Assembly (NCBI RefSeq): GCF_001927245.1
Contig: NZ_MJUX01000001.1
Location: 1,054,001-1,118,000, forward strand
Length of the DNA stretch: 64,000 nt
Direction of reading: 5' to 3'
DNA from: Acuticoccus yangtzensis
GTDB lineage: Bacteria; Pseudomonadota; Alphaproteobacteria; Rhizobiales; Amorphaceae
Of this stretch, positions 16,154-25,808 are shown piece by piece (position 1 is the first letter of the stretch; each line of letters starts with the position of its first letter). A program made the translations under genes and the position numbers. Below the pieces are notes generated by a model that saw nothing but the letters and a program-made list of their open reading frames with translations, did no database searches and was not told the origin of the DNA.

Positions 16154-16426
16154 CGCGAGCCGGCCGCGCAACCGGGCCGCTTGGTGGCAGGTTCGACCGA
16201 CCGCGTACAGAAGCAACGCGGGGTTGCCCCGGCTCGCCACATCCTCGCACCTCGAGCGGAACCGCCCGCTTCGCCGGATCGTCGGACGATTGGGCTTGCG
16301 GGCCGGGCACGGCATCAGGCACAGATCGGGAAAAGGTCGCGCGCCCGCTGCCGCTCTCGGGTTGCCTCCGGCTCCGGACGCCGGCGGCACCCGCGTCGCC
16401 GGTCGCCCACGCCCGAGAGGAACGCC

Positions 16427-17188
16427 ATGAAGCTGAGCCAAGCCCCCGCCGCCGTCGTCACCGGAGGCGCCTCGGGCCTCGGCGCGGCCACCGCCCGCCG
16501 CCTCGCCGCCGCCGGCGCCAAGGTCGCCCTGTTCGACCTCGCCGACGGGTCCGCCGTCGCGGACGAAATCGGCGGCACCTATCACGAAGCGGACGTCACC
16601 AGCGAAGACAGCCTGAAGGCCGCCTTCGAAGCCGCCCGCGCCGCCCACGGCCAGGAACGCATCCTCGTCAACTGCGCCGGGATCTGCCCCGCCGCCAAGA
16701 CCATCTCGCGCGGTGAGGCCCACTCCTTCGCCCTCTACGCCAAGACGATCGACATCAACCTGACCGGCACCTTCCGCACCGCCGCCCTCTCCGCCCTCGG
16801 CATGTCGACGCTGGACCCGGTGACGGCGGACGGCGAGCGCGGCGTGATTATCATGACCGCCTCCGTCGCGGCCTATGACGGGCAGGTCGGCCAGGTGGCT
16901 TACGCGGCCTCCAAGGCGGGTGTCGCGGGGCTGACGCTCCCTCTGGCGCGCGAAATGAGCCAGTTCGGCATCCGCGTCGCCACCATCGCGCCGGGCATCT
17001 TCGAGACGCCGATGCTGTCGGGCCTGCCGGAGAAGGCGCAGGCCTCGCTGGGCGAACAAGTGCCCTTCCCCAAGCGCCTCGGCAAGCCGGACGAATATGC
17101 CGACCTCGCCGCCTTCATCGTCGAGAGCCCGGTGCTGAACGGCGAGGTGATCCGCCTCGACGGCGCCATCCGCATGGCCCCGCGCTGA
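16427..17188 (+). CDS. SDR dehydrogenase, 3-hydroxyacyl-CoA dehydrogenase type II-like
   Basis: Short-chain dehydrogenase of 253 residues with the NAD-binding TGGASGLG motif at the N-terminus, NCAG, a catalytic Ser-Tyr-Lys set (TASVAAYDGQVGQVAYAASK) and the PGIFETPML segment. The sequence pattern fits the HSD10-like 3-hydroxyacyl-CoA dehydrogenase group. GAGAGG precedes the ATG at 16427. An acyl-CoA dehydrogenase gene follows after 15 bases, so the pair probably works in fatty-acid or branched-chain acyl-CoA breakdown. Confidence 0.88.
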   Translation: MKLSQAPAAVVTGGASGLGAATARRLAAAGAKVALFDLADGSAVADEIGGTYHEADVTSEDSLKAAFEAARAAHGQERILVNCAGICPAAKTISRGEAHSFALYAKTIDINLTGTFRTAALSALGMSTLDPVTADGERGVIIMTASVAAYDGQVGQVAYAASKAGVAGLTLPLAREMSQFGIRVATIAPGIFETPMLSGLPEKAQASLGEQVPFPKRLGKPDEYADLAAFIVESPVLNGEVIRLDGAIRMAPR

Positions 17189-17203
17189 GCCCCGGAGAAC
17201 GCC

Positions 17204-18352
17204 ATGCTGCTGGATGATGATACCCGCATGATCGCCGAGGCGGCCCGGCGGATCGCCGCCGAGCACATCGCCCCGAACGCCGCCGCGCTGGACCGCCACG
17301 TGCCGGGCGCGCGCGAGACCTTCCTCGCCAACCTGAAGCGCCTCGCCGAGAACGGCTTCATGGCGGTCAACATCCCCGCGGCCTATGGCGGCACGGAGGC
17401 GGGCGCCACCGCCTTCGCGCTCACGGTGGAGGCGGTCGGTGCGGCGTGCGCGTCCACCGGCGTCACCGTCTCGGTCACCAACATGGTGGGCGAGGTGATC
17501 GCCTCCGTCGGCAGCGAGGCGCAGAAGGAGACCTATCTGCCGCGCCTTGCGGACGGCACCTATCCCGCGGGCGCCTTCTGCCTCACCGAGTCCGGCGCCG
17601 GGTCCGACCCCGCCGCGATGGTGACGCGCGCCCGCATGGACGGCAACGAATGGGTGCTGAACGGGGCCAAGCTCTACATCACCTCCGCCGCCTATGCGGG
17701 GCTCTTCGTGGTCTGGGCCGTCACCGATCCCGAGGCGCCCAAGGGCCGCGGCATCTCCGCCTTCCTGGTGGAGAAGGGCACGCCGGGCCTCGTCATCGGC
17801 CGCGAGGAGGAGAAGCTCGGCCAGCGCGGTTCGGCCACCAACGAGGTGCTGTTCGAGGACTGCCGCCTTCCCGCGGACGCGCTGCTGGGGCCGCTCAACG
17901 GCGGCTTCCGCATCGCCGCCGGAGAACTCGCCGGTGGGCGCATCGGCATCGCGGCGCTGTCGCTCGGCATCGCGCGGGCGGCGGCGGACGCGGCCATCGC
18001 CTTCGTCAAAGAGCGCCGGCAGTTCGGCCAGCCGATTTCCGCGATGCAAGGCCCGCAATGGATGATCGCCGACATGGAGACCGAGCTCGAGGCGGCGCGT
18101 CTCCTCATCCTCCAGGCCGCCGCGCTGAAGGATGCGGGCGAACCTTTCGGCAAGGCCGCCTCCATGGCCAAGCTCTACGCCAGCGAGGCGGCGCAGCGCG
18201 CGACCTACACCGCGCTGCAGCTTCACGGCGGCGCAGGCTACATCGCCGACCACCCGGTCGAGAGGTACGCCCGCGATGCGCGCATCACCACCATCTACGA
18301 GGGGACGAGCGAGATCCAGCGGCTGATCATCGCCCGCGCAACGCTCGCCTGA
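17204..18352 (+). CDS. acyl-CoA dehydrogenase
   Basis: FAD-dependent acyl-CoA dehydrogenase, 382 residues, the usual length. Visible signatures: CLTESGAGSDPAAM (FAD and substrate binding), YITSAAYA, the RRQFGQPI segment, LHGGAGYIADHPVERYARDARITTIYEGTSEIQ, which includes the PS00073-type motif and the Glu of the YEGTSEIQ stretch that serves as catalytic base in short-chain enzymes. Second gene of an apparent two-gene operon with the SDR. Chain-length preference cannot be assigned safely. Confidence 0.93.
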   Translation: MLLDDDTRMIAEAARRIAAEHIAPNAAALDRHVPGARETFLANLKRLAENGFMAVNIPAAYGGTEAGATAFALTVEAVGAACASTGVTVSVTNMVGEVIASVGSEAQKETYLPRLADGTYPAGAFCLTESGAGSDPAAMVTRARMDGNEWVLNGAKLYITSAAYAGLFVVWAVTDPEAPKGRGISAFLVEKGTPGLVIGREEEKLGQRGSATNEVLFEDCRLPADALLGPLNGGFRIAAGELAGGRIGIAALSLGIARAAADAAIAFVKERRQFGQPISAMQGPQWMIADMETELEAARLLILQAAALKDAGEPFGKAASMAKLYASEAAQRATYTALQLHGGAGYIADHPVERYARDARITTIYEGTSEIQRLIIARATLA

Positions 18353-18561
18353 CGGTGCGGTGTGGCGGCGCGCCGCAGCCTCGGCCGCCCATCGTTGCAG
18401 TTCGATCACACCTTTATGACCACGTGGCCCCGAAAGGCTCACGACACCTTGAGGCGATTGGTCCGTCGCTTGAGATCGCGCGTTAATTTCGCATCAACAG
18501 GCACTTGGACCCGGAGCGGCGTGGCGTCGCGCACCGGCGCCGCGCAAGAGGGATCACGATC

Positions 18562-19236
18562 ATGTCGAGACACATCATGAACCGGCGGGCATTTTGCGCC
18601 CTTGGCGCGGTCAGCGCGGCCGCAGCCCTTTCCGGCTGTGTCAGCGACGGATCGTTCCAGTCGGCCGCCCTCGGCTACCGCCCGGTGCCGCAGCTGGGGT
18701 CGCCCGAGCGCGAGCCCTTCGCCATGCCGCGCGTGAACTACGAGAAGATCCCGACCACCTTCCGCCGCCAGTACGTCAACGCCACGGGCCGTTACGCGCC
18801 GGGCACGATCGTGGTCGACACGGCGAGCCGCCACCTCTACCTCATCGAGAGCGACACGACGGCGATCCGCTACGGCATCGGCGTCGGCCGTGACGGGTTC
18901 GGCTGGGGCGGCCAGGCCCGCATCGGCCGCAAGGCGGAGTGGCCGACCTGGACACCGCCGTCCACCATGATCAGCCGCCAGCCGGAGCTGCGCAAATGGG
19001 CGACCGGCATGCCCGGCGGCCCGGCCAATCCGCTCGGCGCACGGGCGATGTACCTCTATCGCGGCGGCCGCGACACGCTCTATCGCCTGCACGGCACGAA
19101 CGATCCGTCGTCGATCGGCCAGGCGATGTCGTCCGGCTGCATCCGCATGCTGAACACTGATGCGATCGACCTTTATGAGCGCGTGAAGGTCGGCGCCACC
19201 GTGGTGGTGGTCCAGGGCCAAGCCGTCACGGTCTGA
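18562..19236 (+). CDS. L,D-transpeptidase lipoprotein (YkuD domain)
   Basis: Predicted periplasmic lipoprotein of 224 residues that cross-links peptidoglycan (3-3 links) or attaches proteins to it. The N-terminus MNRRAFCALGAVSAAAA leads to a lipobox LSGC; the mature part carries a YkuD domain with TIVVDTASRHLYLIE, the catalytic HGTND segment and SSGCIRM with the nucleophile Cys. The ATG at 18562 has AGAGGG upstream. The last codons and stop lie inside a perfect 15-bp tandem duplication (19222-19251). Confidence 0.92.
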   Translation: MSRHIMNRRAFCALGAVSAAAALSGCVSDGSFQSAALGYRPVPQLGSPEREPFAMPRVNYEKIPTTFRRQYVNATGRYAPGTIVVDTASRHLYLIESDTTAIRYGIGVGRDGFGWGGQARIGRKAEWPTWTPPSTMISRQPELRKWATGMPGGPANPLGARAMYLYRGGRDTLYRLHGTNDPSSIGQAMSSGCIRMLNTDAIDLYERVKVGATVVVVQGQAVTV

Positions 19237-19251
19237 GCCGTCACGGTCTGA
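19222..19251. repeat. 15-bp perfect tandem duplication over a stop codon
   Basis: The unit GCCGTCACGGTCTGA occurs at 19222-19236 and again immediately at 19237-19251. The first copy encodes the last residues and the TGA of the L,D-transpeptidase gene; the second repeats them in frame behind the stop. Probably a slippage event. Confidence 0.9.
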
Positions 19252-19319
19252 GCCGCCTCTCACGACGGGTGCGAGGCCGGCGGTTCTCCGCCGGCCGTCT
19301 TGTCACTCAGGCGCCGCCC

Positions 19320-19673
19320 TCACTCCGGCGCGCTCGCAGGAGCGGCGCCGGTCAGGTCGAAGCGGCGCATCACCACACCGTCAGACATCCGCCGCACCTC
19401 GATGCGCGGCGTGTCGCCGCCGATGGTGAGCACCAGCGTGCCGTCCCCCACCGCGACGCTGCGCAGATCGTCGGGCGCGACGTCCAAGATGACGGGCGTG
19501 TCGTCAGGGCGCGCACTGTTCTGCGAGATGCGGTAGAAGACCGCGATCGCGACAGCCGCGAAGCCGAGCACCATGATGCCGGACGACACCAACAGAAGGC
19601 GCACCAGCTTGCGACGAACCCGCTCCACCGCCGGATCGAGCGGCTCTTCCTCTTCAACCTCGGGTGACGACAC
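19320..19673 (-). CDS. small single-pass membrane protein (possibly DUF6476-like)
   Basis: A 117-residue protein of unknown function. It has an acidic N-terminus, a basic stretch (RRKLVRLLL), one membrane helix at about residues 24-44 and a short periplasmic beta-rich domain (VGDGTLVLTI... VRRMSDGVVMRRFDL). A GTG start at 19673 is chosen because AGGAGG lies 4 bases before it. It diverges from the RluA-type gene, whose proposed start is only 34 bases away. The layout and location beside rluA recall small alphaproteobacterial DUF6476 proteins; this is memory-based. Confidence 0.7.
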   Translation of the reverse strand: MSSPEVEEEEPLDPAVERVRRKLVRLLLVSSGIMVLGFAAVAIAVFYRISQNSARPDDTPVILDVAPDDLRSVAVGDGTLVLTIGGDTPRIEVRRMSDGVVMRRFDLTGAAPASAPE

Positions 19674-19707
19674 CAGTCCTCCTGCCGCGCGCGGCGATGA
19701 TGAGTGG

Positions 19708-20706
19708 ATGGCCGGCGCCGACGAAGGCGACGAGCCGGATGAGGCGGACGGCGAGACCTTGACCCTGAGCGGCAGCGGGCGCGCCGATGCGCTCCTTGCC
19801 GCAGCCAGTGGCCTCAGCCGCACCCGCGTGCAGGCGCTGATAAAGTCAGGCGCCGCAAAACTCAACGGTGCCGCCTTGACCGACCCCGCGGCGCGTTTGC
19901 CGGACGGGGCGGAGGTGACGCTTCTCGTACCGCCCCCCGCCCCTGCCGAGCCGATCGCCGAGGCCATCCCCCTCACCGTGCTCTACGAGGACGACGCGGT
20001 GCTGGTGCTGGACAAGCCCGCCGGCATGGTGGTCCACCCCGCCGCGGGCCACGCCACCGGCACGCTGGTCAACGCGCTGCTGCACCACTGTGCGGGCTCG
20101 CTGTCCGGCATCGGCGGCGTGGCGCGGCCCGGCATCGTCCACCGGCTGGACAAGGACACGTCCGGCGTCATGGTGGTGGCGAAGTCGGACGCGGCGCATC
20201 AGGCGCTGGCCGCCCAGTTCGCCGACCATGGCCGCACCGGCCCGCTGAGGCGCCGCTACCACGCCTTCGCCTGGGGCACGCCCTTCCCGGCGGACGGGGT
20301 GATCGACAAGCCGCTCGGCCGCCACCCGCAGGACCGGCAGCGCTTCGCCGTGCGCAAGGACGGAAAAGAGGCCATCACCCACTACCGCCTCGTGCGCGAG
20401 CTGGGGCCGGTGTCGGAGCTGGAGCTGGAGCTGGAGACCGGCCGCACGCATCAGATCCGCGTCCACATGACCGCCATCGGCACGCCGCTGGTGGGCGATC
20501 CGGTCTACGGCACGGGCTTCGCCACCAAGGCCAACCGGCTCGCCCCCGCGGCGAAGGACGCGGCGGTGGCGCTCGGCCGTCAGGCGCTGCACGCCGCGCA
20601 CCTCACCTTCGCCCACCCGCTGACGGGCGAGGTGATGGCGTTCGACGCCGACCTGCCGGACGACCTCGCCGCCTTCGCGGACGCGCTGACCGCGACCGAA
20701 GGCTGA
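19708..20706 (+). CDS. RluA-family 23S rRNA pseudouridine synthase
   Basis: Isomerises uridines in rRNA. The 332-residue product has an N-terminal S4 RNA-binding domain (SRTRVQALIKSGAAKLNG), then the catalytic domain with HRLDKDTSG containing the catalytic Asp, plus LETGRTHQIRVH and GDPVYG. The plan fits RluC/RluD. In-frame codons extend upstream to 19573, but that stretch overlaps the divergent small membrane protein and is low in complexity; the ATG at 19708 is preferred. Confidence 0.93.
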   Translation: MAGADEGDEPDEADGETLTLSGSGRADALLAAASGLSRTRVQALIKSGAAKLNGAALTDPAARLPDGAEVTLLVPPPAPAEPIAEAIPLTVLYEDDAVLVLDKPAGMVVHPAAGHATGTLVNALLHHCAGSLSGIGGVARPGIVHRLDKDTSGVMVVAKSDAAHQALAAQFADHGRTGPLRRRYHAFAWGTPFPADGVIDKPLGRHPQDRQRFAVRKDGKEAITHYRLVRELGPVSELELELETGRTHQIRVHMTAIGTPLVGDPVYGTGFATKANRLAPAAKDAAVALGRQALHAAHLTFAHPLTGEVMAFDADLPDDLAAFADALTATEG

Positions 20707-20790
20707 GCCGGCGCTGAGGAGGACAAACTGCGCATTGGCGCGCGCCCTCCCCTCCGCTACTTCCCCCTCATGGCAGAGGGAGGCGAGGTC

Positions 20791-22290
20791 ATGGAACGCG
20801 CGGTTGTGATCGGGGCGGGGTTCGGCGGGCTCGCCCTCGCCATCAGGCTGCAGTCGGCCGGCATCCAGACCACGCTGGTGGAGGGCCGCGACAAGCCGGG
20901 CGGGCGCGCCTACGTCTACCACGACGCCGGCTTCACCTTCGACGCCGGCCCCACCGTCCTCACCGACCCCACCTGCCTGGAAGAACTCTTCGCCCTCTCC
21001 GGCCGGCGGATCGACGATTATGTGAACCTCCTGCCCGTCTCCCCGCTCTATCAGCTGAAGTGGGACGACGGCACGGTGTTCAACTACGTCAACGATCAGG
21101 ACGAGCTGGAACGCCAGATCCACGCTCTGAACCCTGCCGACGTGGAAGGGTATCGCCGCTTCCTCGCCTACTCCAAGGAGCTTTTGGAGGAGGGCTATGT
21201 GAAGCTCGGCGCGGCGCCCTTCCTGTCGGTGGGCTCCATGCTGCGTGTCGCCCCGCAGCTCGTCCGCCTGCAGAGTTTCCGCACGCTCTATGCCCGCGTG
21301 GCGCATTTCATCGCCCACGAGAAGCTGCGCGAGGCCTTCTCGTTCCACACCCTTCTGGTGGGCGGCAACCCGTTCGCCACCAGCGCCATCTACGGGCTGA
21401 TCCACGCGCTCGAGCGGCGCTGGGGCGTGTGGTTCGCCAAGGGCGGCACCGGTGCGCTGGTCGCGGGGCTCGTGCGGCTGTTCGAGGATCTGGGCGGCAC
21501 CGTGCGCCTCTCCGCCCCCGTCGCCGCGATCGAGACGGAGGGGAACCGCGCCACCGGCGTGCGGCTGGCGAGCGGGGAGGTCCTGCCCGCCACCATCGTC
21601 GCCAGCAACGCCGACGTGACGCACACCTACAAGACCCTCTTGGGTGAGACGGAGCGTGGCCGGGCCGAGGCGCGGCGGCTGGAGGCCAAGCGCTACTCCA
21701 ACTCGCTGTTCGTGATCTATTTCGGCCTCGACCGGGAGGTGCCGGCCGATTTGGAGCACCACACCATCCTGTTCGGGCCGCGCTACCGCGAGCTGATCGC
21801 CGAGATCTTCCGCGGGCCGGAGCTGCCGGAGGACTTTTCGCTCTATCTCCACGCCCCGTCGAAGACCGACCCCTCGATGGCGCCGCCCGGGCAGAGCGCC
21901 TATTATGTGCTCGCCCCCGTGCCGCATCTCGGCGCGGCCGCGATCGATTGGGAGACCGAAGGGCCGCGCTACCGCGACGCGATCCTGGCCGCGCTGGAGG
22001 AGAAGGCCATTCCCCGCCTGCGCGAAACCCTGGTGACGTCGCGCATCTTCACCCCCGCCGATTTTGCGCGCGAGCTGAACGCGCACCTTGGCTCGGCCTT
22101 CTCGCTGGAGCCGATCCTGACCCAATCCGCCTTCTTCCGCTGCCACAACCGCGACGATGTAATCGAAAACCTCTACTTCGTCGGGGCGGGGACGCATCCG
22201 GGTGCCGGTGTGCCCGGCGTCGTCGGCTCCGCCAAGGCGACCGCCGGGCTTGTGCTGGGCGAACGCGGGACGCGGATGGCGGCGGAGTGA
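20791..22290 (+). CDS. crtI: phytoene desaturase
   Basis: FAD-dependent CrtI-type desaturase that introduces four double bonds into phytoene to give lycopene (or three to give neurosporene). 499 residues. The N-terminus shows VIGAGFGGLALAIRLQSAG (dinucleotide-binding motif) and DKPGGRAYV; the C-terminus has the bacterial-type signature GAGTHPGAGVPGVVGSAKATA. The ATG at 20791 is chosen over 20770 because GGGAGG lies 7 bases upstream. Its stop overlaps the crtB start. The cyclase, ketolase and hydroxylase genes of the same pathway are 31 kb away. Confidence 0.96.
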   Translation: MERAVVIGAGFGGLALAIRLQSAGIQTTLVEGRDKPGGRAYVYHDAGFTFDAGPTVLTDPTCLEELFALSGRRIDDYVNLLPVSPLYQLKWDDGTVFNYVNDQDELERQIHALNPADVEGYRRFLAYSKELLEEGYVKLGAAPFLSVGSMLRVAPQLVRLQSFRTLYARVAHFIAHEKLREAFSFHTLLVGGNPFATSAIYGLIHALERRWGVWFAKGGTGALVAGLVRLFEDLGGTVRLSAPVAAIETEGNRATGVRLASGEVLPATIVASNADVTHTYKTLLGETERGRAEARRLEAKRYSNSLFVIYFGLDREVPADLEHHTILFGPRYRELIAEIFRGPELPEDFSLYLHAPSKTDPSMAPPGQSAYYVLAPVPHLGAAAIDWETEGPRYRDAILAALEEKAIPRLRETLVTSRIFTPADFARELNAHLGSAFSLEPILTQSAFFRCHNRDDVIENLYFVGAGTHPGAGVPGVVGSAKATAGLVLGERGTRMAAE

Positions 22291-23333
22291 CGGGAGGCGC
22301 GCCCGCAACCCCCGCAGCCGAGGCCGGCGCTGGCGGAGGCGCTGGTGCCGCGGAGCCTAGTGCCGCGGACCCTGGCGCCGGGGCGCGTGGTGCGGCGGAC
22401 GGCGTTGCCGCGGAGCGCGCGGCAGCCGCCCGCGCCACGATCGCGAAGGGGTCGAAGAGCTTCGCCGCCGCCTCTACGCTGCTCCCGGCCGCCCTGCGCG
22501 ACGATGTCGCCCGCCTCTACGCCTGGTGCCGCCACGCCGACGATGTGATCGACGGCCAGGAGATGGGCCACGGCGAGCGCATCGTCGCCGACCCCGCCGC
22601 GCGCCTCGCCGAGCTTCGGCGCCTCACCGATGCGGCGCTGGGCGGCGCACCTGTGCCGCCGGTCTTCGCCGAGTTCGCCGAGGTCGCCCACCGACACGGC
22701 ATCACCCGCCGCCTCGCCTTCGACCACCTGGACGGCTTCGCCATGGACGTCGCCGGCACGCATTATGAGACCGCCGACGATCTCTGCCGCTACTGCTACG
22801 GCGTTGCCGGTGTCGTCGGCGTGATGATGGCCCTCGTCATGGGTGTGGCTCCCGGCGACGAGGACACGCTGGACCGTGCGTGCGACCTCGGCCTCGCCTT
22901 CCAACTCACCAACATCGCCCGCGACGTCGCCGCCGACGCCGCCACCGGCCGCGTCTACGTGCCCGCGCAATGGCTGGCGGCCGCCGGCGTCCCCGCGACA
23001 CCCGCAGCCGTGCGCGATCCTGCCAACGCCGCCGCCGTCCACTCCTGCGCCGTCCGCCTGGTCGACATGGCCGAACCCTATTACCGCTCCGCCGCCGTCG
23101 GCGCCGCACGCCTGCCGTTCCGCTGCCGCTGGGCCATCGGCGCCGCCGCCCGCGTCTACCGCGCCATCGGCACCCGCCGCCGCGCCGCCGGGCCGGATGC
23201 GATCGCGACCCGTGTCGGCACGTCGAAGCTGGAGAAGGTCGCGCTCATCACCGCCGCCTTCGGCAGCGCCGCTGTCCGCTCTCCAGCTCCCTTCCCGCGT
23301 GACGGCCTCTGGACACGCCCCGGCCACGCTTGA
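22287..23333 (+). CDS. crtB: phytoene synthase
   Basis: Condenses two geranylgeranyl diphosphates to phytoene. Product of 348 residues from a GTG overlapping the crtI stop (GTGA). About 50 N-terminal residues are Ala/Gly-rich and outside the usual fold, so the real start may be a little further in. The core shows KSFAAAS, the first Asp-rich motif RHADDVID, GVAGVVG and the second motif LTNIARDVAADAATGRVYVP. crtB and recF converge with 25 bases between their ends. Confidence 0.95.
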   Translation: MTGGAPATPAAEAGAGGGAGAAEPSAADPGAGARGAADGVAAERAAAARATIAKGSKSFAAASTLLPAALRDDVARLYAWCRHADDVIDGQEMGHGERIVADPAARLAELRRLTDAALGGAPVPPVFAEFAEVAHRHGITRRLAFDHLDGFAMDVAGTHYETADDLCRYCYGVAGVVGVMMALVMGVAPGDEDTLDRACDLGLAFQLTNIARDVAADAATGRVYVPAQWLAAAGVPATPAAVRDPANAAAVHSCAVRLVDMAEPYYRSAAVGAARLPFRCRWAIGAAARVYRAIGTRRRAAGPDAIATRVGTSKLEKVALITAAFGSAAVRSPAPFPRDGLWTRPGHA

Positions 23334-23358
23334 ACCCCGCCAAACCTCTCGAAAACGT

Positions 23359-24486
23359 TCAGCCGGCCGGGGTAATCGCGCCCGCCTCGACGCGGAAACG
23401 GTCGGCGCGGTTGCCGAGCGCGGTGAACAGGCTGTCGTCGGTGCCGGTCATGAAGGTCTGCGCGCCGAGGCCCTCCAAGGTGTCGTAGAGCGCGGCGCGG
23501 CGGCCGGGGTCGAGATGCGCCGCCACCTCGTCCAGCAGCAGAATCGGCGTCTCGTTCGTCACCCGCGTCACCAGCGCCGCGTGGCCGAGCACGATGCCGA
23601 TGAGAAGCGCCTTCTGCTCCCCCGTGGAGGCCAGCGACGCCGGCATGTCCTTCTCCACGTGCGTCACCGAAAGGTCGACACGGTGCGGACCCGACAGCGA
23701 GCGCCCGGCACCGCGGTCACGCCCCCGCCCCTCGCGCAGACGGCGCAGGAAGGCCGGGCCGTCCGCGTCTCCCTCGTCGCCGGAAAGGCCCAGCAGCGCC
23801 TGCGGGAAGTCGCCCCCCGTCGCCGCGCGCACCGCCTGCGCCGCGTTCAGCTTGATGACGAGGTCGAGCCGCGCCGCCGCCATCGCCGAGCCGTGCTCGG
23901 CCATCTCCCGCTCTACCGCCTCGTACCAGTTCGGGTCGTTCACGCCGTCCTCGAACATCTTGTTGCGCTGGCGCATGGCGCGCTCATAAGCGCTCGCGCG
24001 GCGGCCGTGATACGGGTGAAGCGCCAGCGCCAAACGGTCGAGGAACCGGCGGCGGTCACTGGTCCCGCCGGTGAAGAGCCCGTCCATCGCCGGGGTGAGC
24101 CACAGGATCCGCGCGATGCCGGTGAGATCGTCGGGCCGCGCATCCGCACCGTTCACCCGCACGATGCGGCTCCCCTCGCCCTGCAGGCCGGTGCCGATCG
24201 CCGTCTCCTCGCCCGCCTTGTCGATCCGCGCGGACACCGCCCACCCGGTCTCGAACGGCGCGCCCTGGCGCACCATCGCCTTGTACGTCGCGCGGCGCAG
24301 CCCCCGGCCGGGTGACAGCAGCGAGATGCCTTCCAGCACGTTCGTCTTGCCGGCGCCGTTGGGGCCGAACAGAACGACATGGTCGCGCCCGGCAGAAAGC
24401 TGCGCGGCGGTATAGTTGCGGAAATTGGAGAGGCCGAGGCGCGTCAGACGGACGTGCGCGGGCGGCTTCGGCTCGGGACGCAGCAA
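23359..24486 (-). CDS. recF: DNA replication and repair protein RecF
   Basis: SMC-like ATPase that loads RecA at gapped DNA. 375 residues. Features: RLTRLGLSNFRNY at the start of the fold, Walker A GPNGAGKTNVLEGI, the signature-containing LASTGEQKALLIGI and Walker B PILLLDEVAAHLD. The only start in frame is a TTG at 24486, 12 residues before the conserved core; I see no strong ribosome-binding site, so the start is uncertain. Follows dnaN by 42 bases in the classic dnaA-dnaN-recF order. Confidence 0.96.
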   Translation of the reverse strand: MLRPEPKPPAHVRLTRLGLSNFRNYTAAQLSAGRDHVVLFGPNGAGKTNVLEGISLLSPGRGLRRATYKAMVRQGAPFETGWAVSARIDKAGEETAIGTGLQGEGSRIVRVNGADARPDDLTGIARILWLTPAMDGLFTGGTSDRRRFLDRLALALHPYHGRRASAYERAMRQRNKMFEDGVNDPNWYEAVEREMAEHGSAMAAARLDLVIKLNAAQAVRAATGGDFPQALLGLSGDEGDADGPAFLRRLREGRGRDRGAGRSLSGPHRVDLSVTHVEKDMPASLASTGEQKALLIGIVLGHAALVTRVTNETPILLLDEVAAHLDPGRRAALYDTLEGLGAQTFMTGTDDSLFTALGNRADRFRVEAGAITPAG

Positions 24487-24528
24487 CGCGGCGCCTGTCC
24501 AGTCACGCGGACGGGTGCCTCAGCGCGC

Positions 24529-25647
24529 TCACACGCGCATCGGCATCAGGACGTACAGCGTCTTCTCGGCGTCGCCGTCGTGGATCAGGGTCGGCGAGCC
24601 GGGGTCGGCCAGCGCGAAGGTCGCGTTCTCCGAGCCGAGCTGGCTCGTGATGTCGAGGAGATATTTCGAGTTGAAGCCGATGTCGAGCGGCTCGGAATCG
24701 AAGTCGACGACGAGCTCGTCCGTCGCCGTGCCGGAATCGGGGTTGATGACCGAAAGGGTCAGCGCACCGTCCGTCAGCGACAGCTTCACCGCGCGCCCGC
24801 GCTCGGACGACACGGTCGATACGCGGTCGACCGCCGCGGCGAAGTCGATCCGGTCGACGTGCATGATCTTGGTGTTGTTCTTCGGAATGACCCGGTCATA
24901 GTCCGGGAACGTACCGTCGATCAGCTTCGAGGTCAGGATCACGTTGGCGAAGGACACGCGGATCTTCGTGTCCGACAGCTCGATCGTCAGCTCCGCCTCC
25001 GGGTTCTCCATCAGCCGCTGCAGCTCGCCCACGGTCTTGCGCGGGACGATGATGCCGGGCATGCCCGCCGCACCGTCCGGCGCCTGCACCTGCGCCTGGG
25101 CCAGACGGTGACCGTCCGTCGCCACGGCACGGAACATCGCCCCGCCCGGTGCGTCCACGGTGTGGAAGTAGATGCCGTTGAGATAGTAGCGGGTCTCTTC
25201 GGTGGAGATCGCGAACTGGGTGCGGTCGATCAGCCACTTGAAGTCGGCGGCCTTCAGCTTGAACGAATTGGTGAATTCGCCGCTGGAGATGTCGGGATAG
25301 TCGCTCTCGGGCAGCATCTGCAGCGCGAAGCGGGAGCGGCCCGCCGTCAGCGTCATGGTGGACCCGTCCGGGTTCGTCTCCAGCGCGATGCGGGCGCCCT
25401 CGGGAATCTTGCGCACGATGTCGTGCAGCATGTGGGCCGGGACGGTGATTGCGCCCGGCTGATCGACGGCGGCTTCCACCGTCTCGATCACCTCGAGGTC
25501 GAGGTCGGTCGCCTTCAGGGTCAGGGCCGCCCCGTCGGCGCGGATCAGCACATTGGACAGGATCGGAATCGTGTTGCGGCGCTCAACGACACGCTGGACG
25601 TGGCTGAGGGGCTTGAGCAAGTGGGCCCGTTCGAGTGTCGCACGCAT
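24529..25647 (-). CDS. dnaN: DNA polymerase III beta subunit (sliding clamp)
   Basis: Ring-shaped processivity clamp. The ATG at 25647 gives 372 residues, the family length, beginning MRATLERAHLLKPLSHVQRV and continuing ERRNTIPILSNVLIRA. It ends with ...LYVLMPMRV, the conserved C-terminal MPMR(V/L). An in-frame extension to 25773 is discarded as it has no family similarity. Downstream of dnaA, separated by a DUF305 gene. Confidence 0.98.
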   Translation of the reverse strand: MRATLERAHLLKPLSHVQRVVERRNTIPILSNVLIRADGAALTLKATDLDLEVIETVEAAVDQPGAITVPAHMLHDIVRKIPEGARIALETNPDGSTMTLTAGRSRFALQMLPESDYPDISSGEFTNSFKLKAADFKWLIDRTQFAISTEETRYYLNGIYFHTVDAPGGAMFRAVATDGHRLAQAQVQAPDGAAGMPGIIVPRKTVGELQRLMENPEAELTIELSDTKIRVSFANVILTSKLIDGTFPDYDRVIPKNNTKIMHVDRIDFAAAVDRVSTVSSERGRAVKLSLTDGALTLSVINPDSGTATDELVVDFDSEPLDIGFNSKYLLDITSQLGSENATFALADPGSPTLIHDGDAEKTLYVLMPMRV

Positions 25648-25808
25648 GAGCGAAGAGTCCGTCGCAAGAGCGCGGGGTAACGCGCAGGGAGGGTACGTTG
25701 ACCAGAACAACGGCCACGTTTCAAGGTGCTGCGCCGCACGAAACGGCTGTGACGTGCGGCGTCCACACATCACCCGCCGTCTCGCCGCCCCTCATATCGC
25801 CGCGCGCT

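Noticed and set aside
15977-18442. An 821-codon minus-strand frame across the SDR and acyl-CoA dehydrogenase genes
   Set aside because: Both genes below it are clear enzymes; the antisense product is low in complexity.
19846-22308. An 820-codon minus-strand frame over rluA and crtI
   Set aside because: Antisense to two well-supported genes; no motifs.
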